Positions 9,169-17,340 of a DNA stretch of 64,000 bases are shown here, in pieces. Positions within the stretch are counted from its first letter, which is position 1. Each line of letters starts with the position of its first letter. Position numbers and translations under genes: made by a program. The DNA comes from WRAV01 sp050950205 (GTDB lineage Bacteria; Bacillota; Clostridia; Oscillospirales; Ruminococcaceae), in NCBI GenBank assembly GCA_050950205.1, contig JBMNHF010000004.1:1-64000 (forward strand), read 5' to 3'. The notes beneath the pieces were generated by a model, which saw only the letters and a program-made list of their open reading frames with translations, did no database searches and was not told where the DNA came from.

Positions 9169-9199
9169 AGGTATTACCACTTCTACTGTGGTAATACCT
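9169..9199 (-). terminator. Right copy of the 31-bp hairpin, terminator of the DUF1273 gene
   Basis: Identical to 7642-7672. On the minus strand it follows the stop of the gene at 9205-9717 by five bases. In the uninterrupted ancestor the hairpin would have been followed by TTTTTT, which now sits beside the left copy. Confidence 0.75.
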
Positions 9200-9204
9200 T
9201 TTAC

Positions 9205-9717
9205 TTATTTGTATAGGTTGATAATCTCAAGATGTTGTTTTTCTGCCATACGAACGGTTTGGGCCGTTCCGCTGACTGCCTGTTTGTTCCAGTAGCAAAT
9301 GACTCTATTGCTGCGGTCTACCATGTATTGATTTCGTTGGGCATAACACTGGCTATTGTAGTGGGTATTTAAGGTGATAACATCGTCACACTTTGGCATG
9401 ATTTCATAATACCGCTCATGGTCGGAAACGGAAAATCGTACTGCTTGTTCCTCAAAGGGAATCACCGCAATCAGCTTAATCTGCTTCGGGTTTTGCAGAT
9501 CAATCACTGCTTTCTTTTTAATTACTTCTTCGGCTGCCATAAGATCCCATCCATAGGCACCTCCAAATAAAAAGGTATAGTAGTTATCTTGTATCGCTTG
9601 TTCAATTTCCTTTGCCAACCTTATTCGCAAATTTTCTAAAGCTTCACCTTTCGGAAGCTTTTCACTTCGGTGTCCTGTGAAGCATACCGTTTTTTCTCTA
9701 GCAATTTGTCGGTTCAT
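9205..9717 (-). CDS. DUF1273 / SLOG-type nucleotide-binding protein
   Basis: The 170-residue product resembles the YpsA/DUF1273 proteins, which have a Rossmann-like SLOG fold thought to bind nucleotide-derived ligands. Visible landmarks are VCFTGHRSEKLP near the N-terminus, YTFLFGGAYGWDLMAAEEV (the glycine-rich loop), KLIAVIPFEEQ and the C-terminal RSNRVICYWNKQ. The start ATG 9717 is preceded by GGAGGATGTAAA; upstream in-frame ATGs lack a site. Genes of this family are common cargo in clostridial conjugative elements, next to ArdA-like genes as here. Its biochemical role is not established. Confidence 0.75.
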   Translation of the reverse strand: MNRQIAREKTVCFTGHRSEKLPKGEALENLRIRLAKEIEQAIQDNYYTFLFGGAYGWDLMAAEEVIKKKAVIDLQNPKQIKLIAVIPFEEQAVRFSVSDHERYYEIMPKCDDVITLNTHYNSQCYAQRNQYMVDRSNRVICYWNKQAVSGTAQTVRMAEKQHLEIINLYK

Positions 9718-9854
9718 TTTACATCCTCCAGTCATAATACTCATTCTTATCATGGACATAATCCATGAACAGCATAAATACAATGACTGTTTCGGTCAAG
9801 CTATAGGGATATAATTTATATTGACAATGTCCATATAAGAAAGAGGAGATACTT

Positions 9855-10169
9855 ATAGAACGCTTGAAACAGCTTAGGGATGCTAAAAACCTGACACAGC
9901 TTCGTCTTGCAATGGATCTGAATGTGTCGCAGGAAACCATCAGCGGTTATGAAATCGGCAAAGCAGTACCGCCTGCAGATATGCTGGTGAAGCTTGCGGA
10001 TGCACTGGATACCTCAGTGGATTATATCCTTGGGAGAACTAATATTAAATCCACGTTAAGAGCCTCTGAACTCAGTGAACAGGAAGCGGAGATGCTTACG
10101 ATCCTTCGCAAACAGCCACAGGATAAACGAGTATTTGTATATAACATGATTAAAGGTCTTGATAAATAG
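9855..10169 (+). CDS. XRE-family DNA-binding regulator with a non-ATG start
   Basis: This is a Cro/C1-type repressor: LKQLRDAKNLTQLRLAMDL, NVSQETISGYEIGKAVPPAD, then LVKLADALDTSVDYILGRT, the classic five-helix HTH. A short C-terminal tail (SEQEAEMLTILRKQPQDK) follows. The usual family start would be Met-Glu-Arg, and AGAGGAGA lies 5-6 bases upstream of ATA GAA CGC (9855), so the natural start codon appears to be ATA or mutated ATG. TTG 9864 is the other possible start. A promoter-like TTGACA lies at 9821. It is transcribed divergently from the DUF1273 gene and may control this accessory region. Confidence 0.75.
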   Translation: MERLKQLRDAKNLTQLRLAMDLNVSQETISGYEIGKAVPPADMLVKLADALDTSVDYILGRTNIKSTLRASELSEQEAEMLTILRKQPQDKRVFVYNMIKGLDK

Positions 10170-10170
10170 G

Positions 10171-10205
10171 AAACGGCAGGATGTTTTATACATCTTGCCG
10201 TTTTT
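10171..10205 (+). terminator. Terminator after the XRE gene
   Basis: An imperfect stem, AAACGGCAGGATG with CATCTTGCCGTTT, is followed by TTTTT. It starts right after the XRE stop and also faces the convergent DUF4314 gene. Confidence 0.75.
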
Positions 10206-10469
10206 CTATCCCATGGTTAGATTCAAGCCTTGTTCTTCTTCAGGCTCTATTACGGAAAAACTGTCCTCACCCGGAATCAGCGAAAGACTTCGACCATTAT
10301 CCCAATGCATAACCAGCTGTCCGGCATCATCCACCGCCCGTACCACACCTTCGGTACCGGGTGGGATCGGTGCATGGGGGTCGTCCATATAATCAAGGCG
10401 AATTCGAGTCCCTGCCGGATACCGTTCCTTAATTCGTTCTACTTGTTCCCTTGTGGGAAATCCAATCAT
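10206..10469 (-). CDS. DUF4314 protein of conjugative elements
   Basis: The 87-residue protein matches DUF4314: MIGFPTREQVERIKERYPAG, then TRIRLDYMDDPHAPIPPG, TEGVVRAVDDAGQLVMHWDN and GRSLSLIPGEDSF. The predicted fold is a small beta barrel in which PPGTxGxVxxVDDxGxLxVxWDNG is the family signature. The start ATG 10469 has GGAGGAATATGAA before it. The function is unknown; the family is almost always found on Tn916/Tn1549-type elements, which is the reason for calling this region a conjugative-element relic. Confidence 0.85.
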   Translation of the reverse strand: MIGFPTREQVERIKERYPAGTRIRLDYMDDPHAPIPPGTEGVVRAVDDAGQLVMHWDNGRSLSLIPGEDSFSVIEPEEEQGLNLTMG

Positions 10470-10547
10470 TTCATATTCCTCCAAATAGCTTTCTGTATTT
10501 CTGTTCCGATGAAATGCGGTTTTGATATAGCATACTATAGGGTGTAA

Positions 10548-10673
10548 TCAGAGGGCGGAGATTTTCGCAAGTTTTTTAAAGCATTTGAGAACGAGATAAT
10601 CGCCGTCAAGTTTCATCACAAAACAATCTTGAATGCTGGTATTGCCGTTCCCAATTACCGCCAGCTTAGGCAC
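10548..10673 (-). CDS. Short ORF after the 10677 gene, possibly a frameshifted start
   Basis: The 41 codons from GTG 10673 give VPKLAVIGNGNTSIQDCFVM, then KLDGDYLVLKCFKKLAKISAL, a compact and protein-like sequence with a balanced composition. A strong GGAGGTGATGCA site points instead to ATG 10680, but that frame stops after four codons (Met-Ile-Arg-Ala); adding or removing one base would fuse ATG 10680 to this ORF. It overlaps the end of the upstream gene. No family recognised. Confidence 0.4.
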   Translation of the reverse strand: MPKLAVIGNGNTSIQDCFVMKLDGDYLVLKCFKKLAKISAL

Positions 10674-10676
10674 GAA

Positions 10677-11369
10677 TCATTGCATCACCTCCAATACACC
10701 CGAACCAAATCGAGCGATGAGTATAGCATCCACCATAACCGCCAGCATGGAATTGCAAATGAGCTTTCCATCGGCAAGCTCAGAAACTGTGATTTTGGCC
10801 TGCCCGGTAGAGAGTGTTCTTGCCATTTGATAGAATGCATAGCCATCCGTACTGATACCGCAGAGTTTGATGCTCTCAAAGCCAATGGTGTCGCCCGTGA
10901 CGATGTTTTTGCAAAGCTGCCAGAGCTTTTCATCCGCTGTTAGGAGGAACAGGGCTGCAATGTGGTGATTAGGAGTTCTTCCGGATAATATTCGCAGGCT
11001 ATTATCCACCAACTCAAAGCGATGCCGATGGCAAGCATCTTGAAACCATCTACCGTGAAACCCTGCTGCTAGATGTTGAAGTCTCACCTGCAGACTTTTA
11101 TGATCCATACCTCGGAAGCACTCTTTCAGCAATTCACTATAGCTCACATTACAGGCCTCCAGCCGCTCTACCAGCCACGGACAGTACGGAGCACCACATT
11201 CCTTTATGTTCTCCCACTCCATGCAACCTCGGCAGTCGGTGGATTCTTTTGTGTAGCGGAATCGGTTTAGTATGGCAACACCACTTTGACGTTGCTTAAA
11301 AAATGGGGGGAACATCATGGCGGTTTCCAGCCCCGCCAGACTGGTGTCTCTCATAAAGTATCTGGACAT
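10677..11369 (-). CDS. Conserved accessory protein with a Cys-rich N-terminus, unknown function
   Basis: The 230-residue protein begins MSRYFMRDTSLAGLETAMMF and contains a cysteine group in TDCRGCMEW and CGAPYCPWL (about residues 45-70), which could bind a metal. The C-terminal half (ILSGRTPNHHIAALFLLTAD, DTIGFESIKLCGISTDGY, AFYQMARTLSTG) looks globular. I cannot assign a family, but proteins of this kind accompany DUF4314 in clostridial conjugative elements. The gene is followed by an overlapping short ORF. Confidence 0.55.
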   Translation of the reverse strand: MSRYFMRDTSLAGLETAMMFPPFFKQRQSGVAILNRFRYTKESTDCRGCMEWENIKECGAPYCPWLVERLEACNVSYSELLKECFRGMDHKSLQVRLQHLAAGFHGRWFQDACHRHRFELVDNSLRILSGRTPNHHIAALFLLTADEKLWQLCKNIVTGDTIGFESIKLCGISTDGYAFYQMARTLSTGQAKITVSELADGKLICNSMLAVMVDAILIARFGSGVLEVMQ

Positions 11370-11402
11370 ATTTCGAATCCTTTCTCTTAATTAAAATAAA
11401 AA

Positions 11403-11445
11403 AAGGCGGAGTCTTTACGGTCTGCATGACCGTGGACTCCGCCTT
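11403..11445 (-). terminator. Strong bidirectional hairpin
   Basis: AAGGCGGAGTC and GACTCCGCCTT pair, with an inner TACGGTC/GACCGT stem. On the minus strand it follows the gene at 11461 and is followed by TTTTTTT; it separates that gene from the 10677 gene. Confidence 0.8.
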
Positions 11446-11460
11446 ACGACAAGATGTAGG

Positions 11461-12131
11461 CTACATAGAGTGTTCCTGGGGCTTCTGGAGACTTTCCTCC
11501 ATCATTTCAAAAATATGTCTATTGATATCGGGAATCATTGCTTGGATTTGTAGTTGGAGATCGGTGAGCTGCTTTGCATCCTTCTCTGTCAATTCATAGC
11601 CGGCTTCAAAGGTATCGTTCACGCTTTGATAGATATCGATGAGTTGTTTATCGGTAAATAACCGCTGTCTTTCGATCAGGCCGGCGCGGACAGCAAAGTC
11701 TTGCTTTGCGTCCGTATATTTGTCCATATAATAGTGGCCCCACATGACGCCTACTCCATCGTAGTCACGCTCCCATGTGACAAACTGATACCCTTGTTGG
11801 GTTTCCCGTCCTGCAAGGACGGCTCCGTTAAACTCGGCCAGCAACCGGAAATCTTCGTCTAGTGCTACAGTTTCGAGTAGCGGTGCTCTTTCTATCGCAG
11901 CCATGTATTCTTTTACCATTCTGGAAATGGGTGACACCTTACTGTACAAATCGCTGGCTTCGGGGGTATCCAAATCGCCGGGGTACCTAAACAGCTCGCC
12001 GCTGGATTCCACCCGACAGGCGGGATGGGTGTTTAGTAGGATGGGGAGAGTATTCCGCTCTGGGGTGCTGTTTGAATTCCGTTTTTTTCAAGAATGCGAC
12101 TTAGCTCTGTAAAGTATTTTTTAATATCCAT
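11461..12131 (-). pseudogene. Accessory protein of conjugative-element type, frameshifted after about 25 codons
   Basis: The expected start is ATG 12131 behind GGGAGAACATTT, giving MDIKKYFTELSRILEKNGIQ and then TAPQS. The frame is lost near 12065. In the next frame the protein continues NTLPILLNTHPACRVESSGE and then GELFRYPGDLDTPEASDLYS, YQFVTWERDYDGVGVMWGHY and YELTEKDAKQLTDLQLQIQA. The total is about 220 residues. The N-terminal region with text like NGIQTAPQSG and a hydrophobic core resembles DUF3849-type proteins of clostridial mobile elements, but I am not certain. An ATG at 12012 could start a shortened product, but has no ribosome site. Confidence 0.5.
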
Positions 12132-12166
12132 AAATGTTCTCCCTTCATTTTTCCTAGAAATAAAAA

Positions 12167-12194
12167 AAGGCCCGTACATTTCTGTACGAGCCTT
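12167..12194 (-). terminator. Hairpin followed by an IS-end-like sequence
   Basis: AAGGCCCGTACA (12167-12178) and TGTACGAGCCTT (12183-12194) pair with one mismatch around a 4-base loop. On the minus strand TTTTTTT follows. Immediately to its right lies AGAGTGTCTCTGAATTTT, whose AGAGTGTC matches the terminal bases of the IS1182-type element at 7673. Confidence 0.65.
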
Positions 12195-12250
12195 AGAGTG
12201 TCTCTGAATTTTATCAAGTGTCCGATCTTTTTATTTGTAGTAGGGTATGA

Positions 12251-12283
12251 AAAAACCACAAGACATTTTTGGCCTTGTGGTTT
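12251..12283 (-). terminator. tRNA-Ala terminator
   Basis: AAACCACAAG (12253-12262) pairs with CTTGTGGTTT (12274-12283); on the minus strand TTTTTTC follows. It begins 8 bases after the tRNA 3' end. Confidence 0.8.
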
Positions 12284-12291
12284 ATCATTTT

Positions 12292-12367
12292 TGGTGGAGA
12301 TAAGCGGGATCGAACCGCTGACCCCCTGCATGCCATGCAGGTGCTCTCCCAGCTGCGCCACGCCCCC
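12292..12367 (-). tRNA. tRNA-Ala (GGC)
   Basis: The 76-base gene includes CCA. The anticodon arm is CCTGC-ATGGCAT-GCAGG with anticodon GGC; the T arm is AGCGG-TTCGATC-CCGCT. The alanine identity pair G3:U70 is present. The acceptor stem (GGGGGCG with TATCTCC) has a C6-A67 mismatch and a G7-U66 wobble, and the D stem is imperfect, so the 3' strand of the acceptor may have been altered by recombination. It lies at the border of the mobile-element debris and has its own terminator. Confidence 0.85.
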
Positions 12368-12954
<587 letters not shown>

Positions 12955-12982
12955 TTGACTTTTTAGGCGCGGCATGTATAAT
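12955..12982 (+). promoter_or_regulatory. Sigma-70-type promoter of the first cobalamin riboswitch
   Basis: TTGACT (12955-12960), a 16-base spacer and TATAAT (12977-12982) precede the riboswitch by about 20 bases. It probably drives the EamA gene, and possibly the whole downstream block. Confidence 0.75.
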
Positions 12983-13005
12983 GAATTCAATAAAAGTGAA
13001 TACGG

Positions 13006-13175
13006 AACAGCTCTGATAGTAGGAAGACGGGTGAGAATCCCGCACTGTCCCGCAACTGTATTTGCCGAGCAATGACCACGATGCCACTGAGAGGAAGCCC
13101 TACGGGCTTTTCTTGGGAAGGCGGTCAACGCGTTGACGCATAAGTCAGGATACACAGTCAAAGCTGCAATCATCC
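13006..13175 (+). promoter_or_regulatory. Cobalamin riboswitch (first)
   Basis: The conserved core is present: GGGTGAGAATCCCGC, CTGTCCCGCAACTGT, ATGCCACTGAGA, CTTGGGAAGGCGGTC and AAGTCAGGATAC, in the right order for a B12-binding aptamer. Terminal pairing AGCT/AGCT is possible. It is followed by a terminator hairpin at 13231, so adenosylcobalamin binding should end transcription before the EamA gene. Confidence 0.93.
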
Positions 13176-13230
13176 TTACGATGTATAAGGGGGATTATTT
13201 GTTTTGGCTATTTTTAGTTGGTCAGGATTA

Positions 13231-13268
13231 ATGCACCTTTCATCTGGATGGAAGGTGCATCTTTTTTT
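13231..13268 (+). terminator. Riboswitch expression-platform terminator
   Basis: ATGCACCTT pairs with AAGGTGCAT across a 12-base loop, followed by TTTTTTT. It lies between the aptamer and the EamA ribosome site, the expected place for transcriptional control. Confidence 0.85.
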
Positions 13269-13285
13269 ATGAATCGGGAGGACTC

Positions 13286-14324
13286 ATGGGTCACAAAACA
13301 CTCCGAGCGGTGCTCATGGCGGTAATTTCCGCGGTTCTGTTCACCGATCTCCAAGCTGCTGCTCCGGGACCTACAGCCGACGATGCTGGCAGCACTGATC
13401 TATTTCGGCGCGGGTATCGGAATTAGTTTGGTCAAGGCTGCAAACCGTCACCGCATGAGGGCGGGAGAAACACAGCGAATCGCAAAAAAGGAGATACCCG
13501 TCGTCCTGCTGATAGTCGCTCTGGACACTGTGGCAGCCGTCTCCCTCATGGCCGGCCTGAAAACAGTTTCCGCAGAGAGTGCGTCACTGCTGGGGAATTT
13601 TGAAACGGCCGCCACGGCGCTCGCTGCAAGGTTCCTTTTCCGGGAGCCAATCGGCGTACGACTTTGGATTGCCATCCCTCTGATTACGGTATCGAGCATT
13701 ATTCTATCCGTCAATGATATCGGCGGCCTCACGATCTCTGTCGGCGCACTGTTGGTTCTTTTGTCTGCCATAAGCTGGGGCTTTGAGAACAATTGCACGA
13801 AGCGTCTGGCCGTGAAATACCCTTTGGCTGTCGTCATGATCAAAGGTTTCGGTTCGGGCTGCTGTGCGCTGGCGGCTGCACTGGCCCTGGGGGAAACGCC
13901 AAACAGCTTCTATGCCATTCCCATTGCACTGTTGCTTGGATTTCTATCGTATGGGTTGAGCATTTTCTTCTATGTGTCTGCCCAACGTACACTGGGCGCC
14001 TCAAAAACGGGGACGCTTTACGCAACGGCGCCGTTTGCCGGAGTAGCCGCCAGCATACTAATCTTTCAACAGCCGCTGATGGCATCATTTTTTGCCGTCC
14101 TGCCAATCATGCTGGCAGGCACTCTCTTTGCGGTACTTGACAAGCACCGACATGTTCACACGCATGAGCCAATAACCCATACTCACACTCACAGCCATGG
14201 AGACAGCCACCATGACCACAGCCACGGGACGACGGATGATAAACATTGGCATCCGCACCGGCATCAGATGCAGACACACAGCCATGACCACCGGGCCGAC
14301 AGCCATCACGACCACGCTCATTGA
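13286..14324 (+). pseudogene. EamA/DMT-type transporter with a His-rich tail, 5' frameshift; candidate cobalt transporter
   Basis: ATG 13286 with GGGAGGACTC starts MGHKTLRAVLMAVISAVLF; the frame is then lost near 13346 and resumes as PISKLLLRDLQPTMLAALIY. About four residues also seem missing there. From residue about 30 on the protein is intact, with ten hydrophobic segments of the EamA/DMT fold (VVLLIVALDTVAAVSLMAGL, SVGALLVLLSAISWGFE and others). The last 60 residues contain about 25 histidines in HTHTHSHGDSHHDHSH-type runs. The gene lies between two cobalamin riboswitches and before cbiMNQO, so cobalt (or nickel) movement is the natural inference; the DMT family itself does not specify the substrate. 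The internal ATG 13383 has no ribosome site. Confidence 0.7.
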
Positions 14325-14348
14325 TTCTATATTCAGTGCCAAAAGAGA

Positions 14349-14551
14349 GATCTGATATACGGAAGTCGGGTGAAAATCCCGCGCTGTCCCGCAACTGTGA
14401 TAGCGGAGCAATGACCAATATGCCACTGTAAAAGGCTCTTAGGAGACTTACGCAAGTTTCATTTGAAGCTTGCCAGCTGATATCAGAAATGAAATCGGCT
14501 TGGGAAGGCGGTCAACGCAGTGAGGCTTCAGCCAGGATACGGCATCAGATC
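14349..14551 (+). promoter_or_regulatory. Cobalamin riboswitch (second)
   Basis: P1 is an exact 8-bp pair, GATCTGAT (14349) with ATCAGATC (14544). Between them are GGGTGAAAATCCCGC, CTGTCCCGCAACTGTG, ATGCCACTGTAA, CTTGGGAAGGCGGTC and CAGCCAGGATACGG, the B12 box elements. It is longer than the first copy because of an extended peripheral stem. It begins 24 bases after the EamA stop and precedes cbiM by 112 bases. Confidence 0.93.
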
Positions 14552-14663
14552 GGAAGAATCCAGGCCTTACGATGAATAGGGAGGATATCTGTATGCTTGA
14601 GTTTTACTGACGGCCGCAGCGGCAGCCCCCTGAGTGGGTTTATAACTTTTTTAGGAGGTAATT

Positions 14664-15413
14664 ATGAAAAAAAAGCAGATTGACGAAAGAAAGATTATCA
14701 AATTTTCCGTATTTGTTTCCGTTATATTAGCCCAGCCGATGACCTTTTCCAGTGCCATGCACATCATGGAAGGCTATCTGCCGCCGGTGTGGAGCATTTC
14801 CTGGGGTGCTCTGTGTATCCCCTTTGTTGTGGCCGGCTTCTTCTCCATTAAAAGGAAGATCGCTGGCAATTCAAGAATGCTTCTGCTGCTGGCCATGTGC
14901 GGTGCCTTTGCCTTTGTGCTTTCGGCCTTGAAGCTGCCGTCCGTCACGGGCAGCTGCTCCCACCCCACCGGCGTCGGGCTGGGCGCCGTTATGTTCGGCC
15001 CGGCTGCCACCTCGGTCCTGGGCGTGATCGTCCTGCTGTTCCAGGCAATACTGCTGGCCCACGGCGGGCTGACCACCCTGGGCGCCAACACGTTTTCCAT
15101 GGGAATCGCCGGTCCCTTCGCCGCCTTTGGGATTTACCAGCTCTTCAAGAAGCTGAAGGCCCCGGCTGCCGTCGCTGTCTTCTTTGCCGCGTTTATCGGC
15201 GACCTGTTTACATATGTGGTGACCTCCTTTCAGCTGGCCGCGGCCTTCCCTGATACGGTCGGCGGCGTGATGGCGTCGGCGGTCAAATTCCTCGGCGTGT
15301 TCGCCGTGACGCAGCTCCCCCTGGCCATATCCGAAGGCCTTCTGACGGTCATCGTCTACCAGGGTATCAAAAAATACAGCCGCAGCGAGCTTGATCTGCT
15401 CAAGGTGGTTTGA
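14664..15413 (+). CDS. cbiM: Cobalt ECF transporter substrate-capture protein CbiM
   Basis: CbiM is the membrane S component that binds Co2+ for the CbiMNQO importer. The protein has 249 residues; the metal-binding N-terminal motif MHIMEGYLPPVWSISWGAL follows an N-terminal membrane segment (VFVSVILAQPMTFSSA) that may act as a cleaved leader exposing the Met-His-Ile. Six membrane segments follow, with the conserved TGSCSHPTGVGLGAVMFGP and LLAHGGLTTLGANTFSMG. Ribosome site TTAGGAGG. The gene opens the cbiMNQO operon under the second cobalamin riboswitch. Confidence 0.95.
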   Translation: MKKKQIDERKIIKFSVFVSVILAQPMTFSSAMHIMEGYLPPVWSISWGALCIPFVVAGFFSIKRKIAGNSRMLLLLAMCGAFAFVLSALKLPSVTGSCSHPTGVGLGAVMFGPAATSVLGVIVLLFQAILLAHGGLTTLGANTFSMGIAGPFAAFGIYQLFKKLKAPAAVAVFFAAFIGDLFTYVVTSFQLAAAFPDTVGGVMASAVKFLGVFAVTQLPLAISEGLLTVIVYQGIKKYSRSELDLLKVV

Positions 15414-15428
15414 CGGAGGGCATGTAAC

Positions 15429-15719
15429 ATGAAATTATGGCAAAAAAACCTGCTGCTTTTTATTCTGGTCGTCGTGATTAGCATTGTCCCACTGTTTATC
15501 GCCAGAGGTTCCGAATTCGGTGGCGCCGACGGCGAGGCTGAAGGCCTGATCACAGAAATTAACAGTGACTACGAGCCTTGGGCCGCCTCCTGGTTTGAGC
15601 CGCCCAGCGGCGAGATTGAATCGCTTCTCTTTGCGCTCCAGGCCGCGATAGGCGCGGGCGTCATTGGCTTCGGCTTCGGCCGGCTCTCGGCAAAGCACAA
15701 AGCGGGGGAAACGACTTGA
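15429..15719 (+). CDS. cbiN: Cobalt transporter accessory protein CbiN
   Basis: The 96-residue protein has two membrane segments (NLLLFILVVVISIVPLFI and LQAAIGAGVIGFGFGRLS) separated by a loop with EFGGADGEAEGLITEINSDY and EPWAASWFEPPSGEIESLLF, the hallmark of CbiN, which loads metal into CbiM. It starts 15 bases after cbiM and its stop overlaps the cbiQ start. Confidence 0.95.
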   Translation: MKLWQKNLLLFILVVVISIVPLFIARGSEFGGADGEAEGLITEINSDYEPWAASWFEPPSGEIESLLFALQAAIGAGVIGFGFGRLSAKHKAGETT

Positions 15720-16489
15720 GCGGTATTGACAAGTACGCGTATCAGTCAAAACTCGCCCGCATCAATGCCGGTACAAAGCTGCTGTTCGCTTTGGCTGCGA
15801 TGGCTATCTGCCTGTCCTTCAGCTCTGTACTTGTCAGCATACTGACCATTGCCATAATGTCGGCAGCCACCCTGCTAATAGGCGGCTGCCGGTTGAGGCG
15901 TTACATACGGCTGTTAACGATACCTCTCGCGTTTCTTATAACAGGCACCATAACGATAATTGTCGGTCAGATTACCCAGCCAACCCAAGCGCTTTTGTCT
16001 TTCACGCTGTTCGGCAGCAGGTACGGTATCAGCACCGATTCACTAAAAACCGGTATTGGTATCTTGCTCAGAGCCTTCGGTGCGGTCACCTGTCTCTACT
16101 TTTTTTCACTCAATACGCCGATGAATTCTTTCCTATCACTGCTGCACCGGAAATTTCCGGGTCTCTTCGTGGAACTGATGGAGCTCTGTTACCGGTTCAT
16201 TTTTGTGGTGTGGGAGGAAGCCGGCAAGATCCATACGGCACAGGACTCAAGGCTGGGATACGACGGTTTTATACGCAGCCTGCATTCCTTGGGCGATCTC
16301 GTCACAAACGTGTTCCTCCGGGCCTTTCGGCGGGTGGACCGGGCAACGGCGGCCCTTGAGTCCCGCGGCTTTGACGGCAGCTTTGAGCTGCTTGCCGAAC
16401 AGGAGCAATCCAGCAGGCTGCTGTCGGGGCTGGCTATTGCATCCATAACATTTCTTATCATAATTGGTTTACTTGAAAGGCTGATTTAA
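15716..16489 (+). CDS. cbiQ: Cobalt ECF transporter transmembrane protein CbiQ
   Basis: This is the T component of the importer, coupling the S component to the ATPase. The protein has 257 residues with about six membrane segments. The two Ala-Arg-Gly-type coupling helices are visible as TAQDSRLGYDGFIRSLHSLG and RVDRATAALESRGFDGSF. The start is TTG 15716 in a TTGA overlap with the cbiN stop, behind GGGGGAAACGAC. The stop overlaps the cbiO ATG by one base. Confidence 0.93.
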   Translation: MSGIDKYAYQSKLARINAGTKLLFALAAMAICLSFSSVLVSILTIAIMSAATLLIGGCRLRRYIRLLTIPLAFLITGTITIIVGQITQPTQALLSFTLFGSRYGISTDSLKTGIGILLRAFGAVTCLYFFSLNTPMNSFLSLLHRKFPGLFVELMELCYRFIFVVWEEAGKIHTAQDSRLGYDGFIRSLHSLGDLVTNVFLRAFRRVDRATAALESRGFDGSFELLAEQEQSSRLLSGLAIASITFLIIIGLLERLI

Positions 16490-17340
16490 TGAACATCATT
16501 GAGGTGCGGAATTTATGCTATGCCTACGAGGACGACGCGCCGGCTTTAGATAACGTCAGCCTCAATATCGCCGCCGGGAAGACAACCGCCGTTTTAGGCG
16601 GTAACGGCGCCGGGAAATCGACATTGTTTCTTAATTTGAACGGCGTTTTAACGCCAAAGAGCGGCAAGGTTTTCTTTGAAGGAACCGAAGTGAGATACAG
16701 CAAAAAGGAGCTGCCGGAGCTCCGGCGAAAAATTGGGATTGTGTTTCAGGACCCGGATGATCAGCTGTTTTCAGCCAGCGTTACAAAGGATATTTCCTTC
16801 GGACTTATGAAGTTTGGGCTCACCCGGGAGGAGATTCAAGAAAGGGTTGACCGGGTTGTTCGTCAGACGGGTATCGAGCATATTGTCGGCAAGCCCACCC
16901 ATGCTCTCAGCTTCGGGCAGAAAAAACGCGTGGCTATCGCCGGCATACTTGTTATGCAGCCCTCGGTGATTATTCTCGACGAACCGACCGCTGGACTGGA
17001 CCCGCAGGGTGTCAGCGAGATACTCCATCTGTTGAGGGACATCAAGGAAACAACAGGGATCACGGTGATCATCTCTACCCACGACATCGATCTGGTGCCC
17101 CTCTACTGCGACGATGTGATCGTACTGGATAAGGGCAGGGTTATTTTCAGCGGGACGCCGGAGCAGCTCTTTGCCGAGCCGGAGCTGCTGCGATCTCACA
17201 ATCTTCGCCTGCCGAGGATCAACCACCTGATGAACATCCTGCACAACAAGGACCATCTTGATGTGGATACAACAGCATCCACCATCTCGGCGGCACGCGT
17301 AAGCATAAAGAATCTGTTAAGCACGGAGGAGAACATATGA
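16489..17340 (+). CDS. cbiO: Cobalt transporter ATPase CbiO
   Basis: The 283-residue ABC ATPase powers CbiMNQ. Walker A is GGNGAGKSTLFLNLNG (about residue 38), the Q-loop region is VFQDPDDQLFSASV, the signature is LSFGQKKRVAIAG, Walker B is SVIILDEPTAGLDPQG and the switch His is in VIISTHDIDLVPLY. The C-terminal extension of about 60 residues is usual for ECF ATPases. It overlaps cbiL by four bases. Confidence 0.95.
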   Translation: MNIIEVRNLCYAYEDDAPALDNVSLNIAAGKTTAVLGGNGAGKSTLFLNLNGVLTPKSGKVFFEGTEVRYSKKELPELRRKIGIVFQDPDDQLFSASVTKDISFGLMKFGLTREEIQERVDRVVRQTGIEHIVGKPTHALSFGQKKRVAIAGILVMQPSVIILDEPTAGLDPQGVSEILHLLRDIKETTGITVIISTHDIDLVPLYCDDVIVLDKGRVIFSGTPEQLFAEPELLRSHNLRLPRINHLMNILHNKDHLDVDTTASTISAARVSIKNLLSTEENI

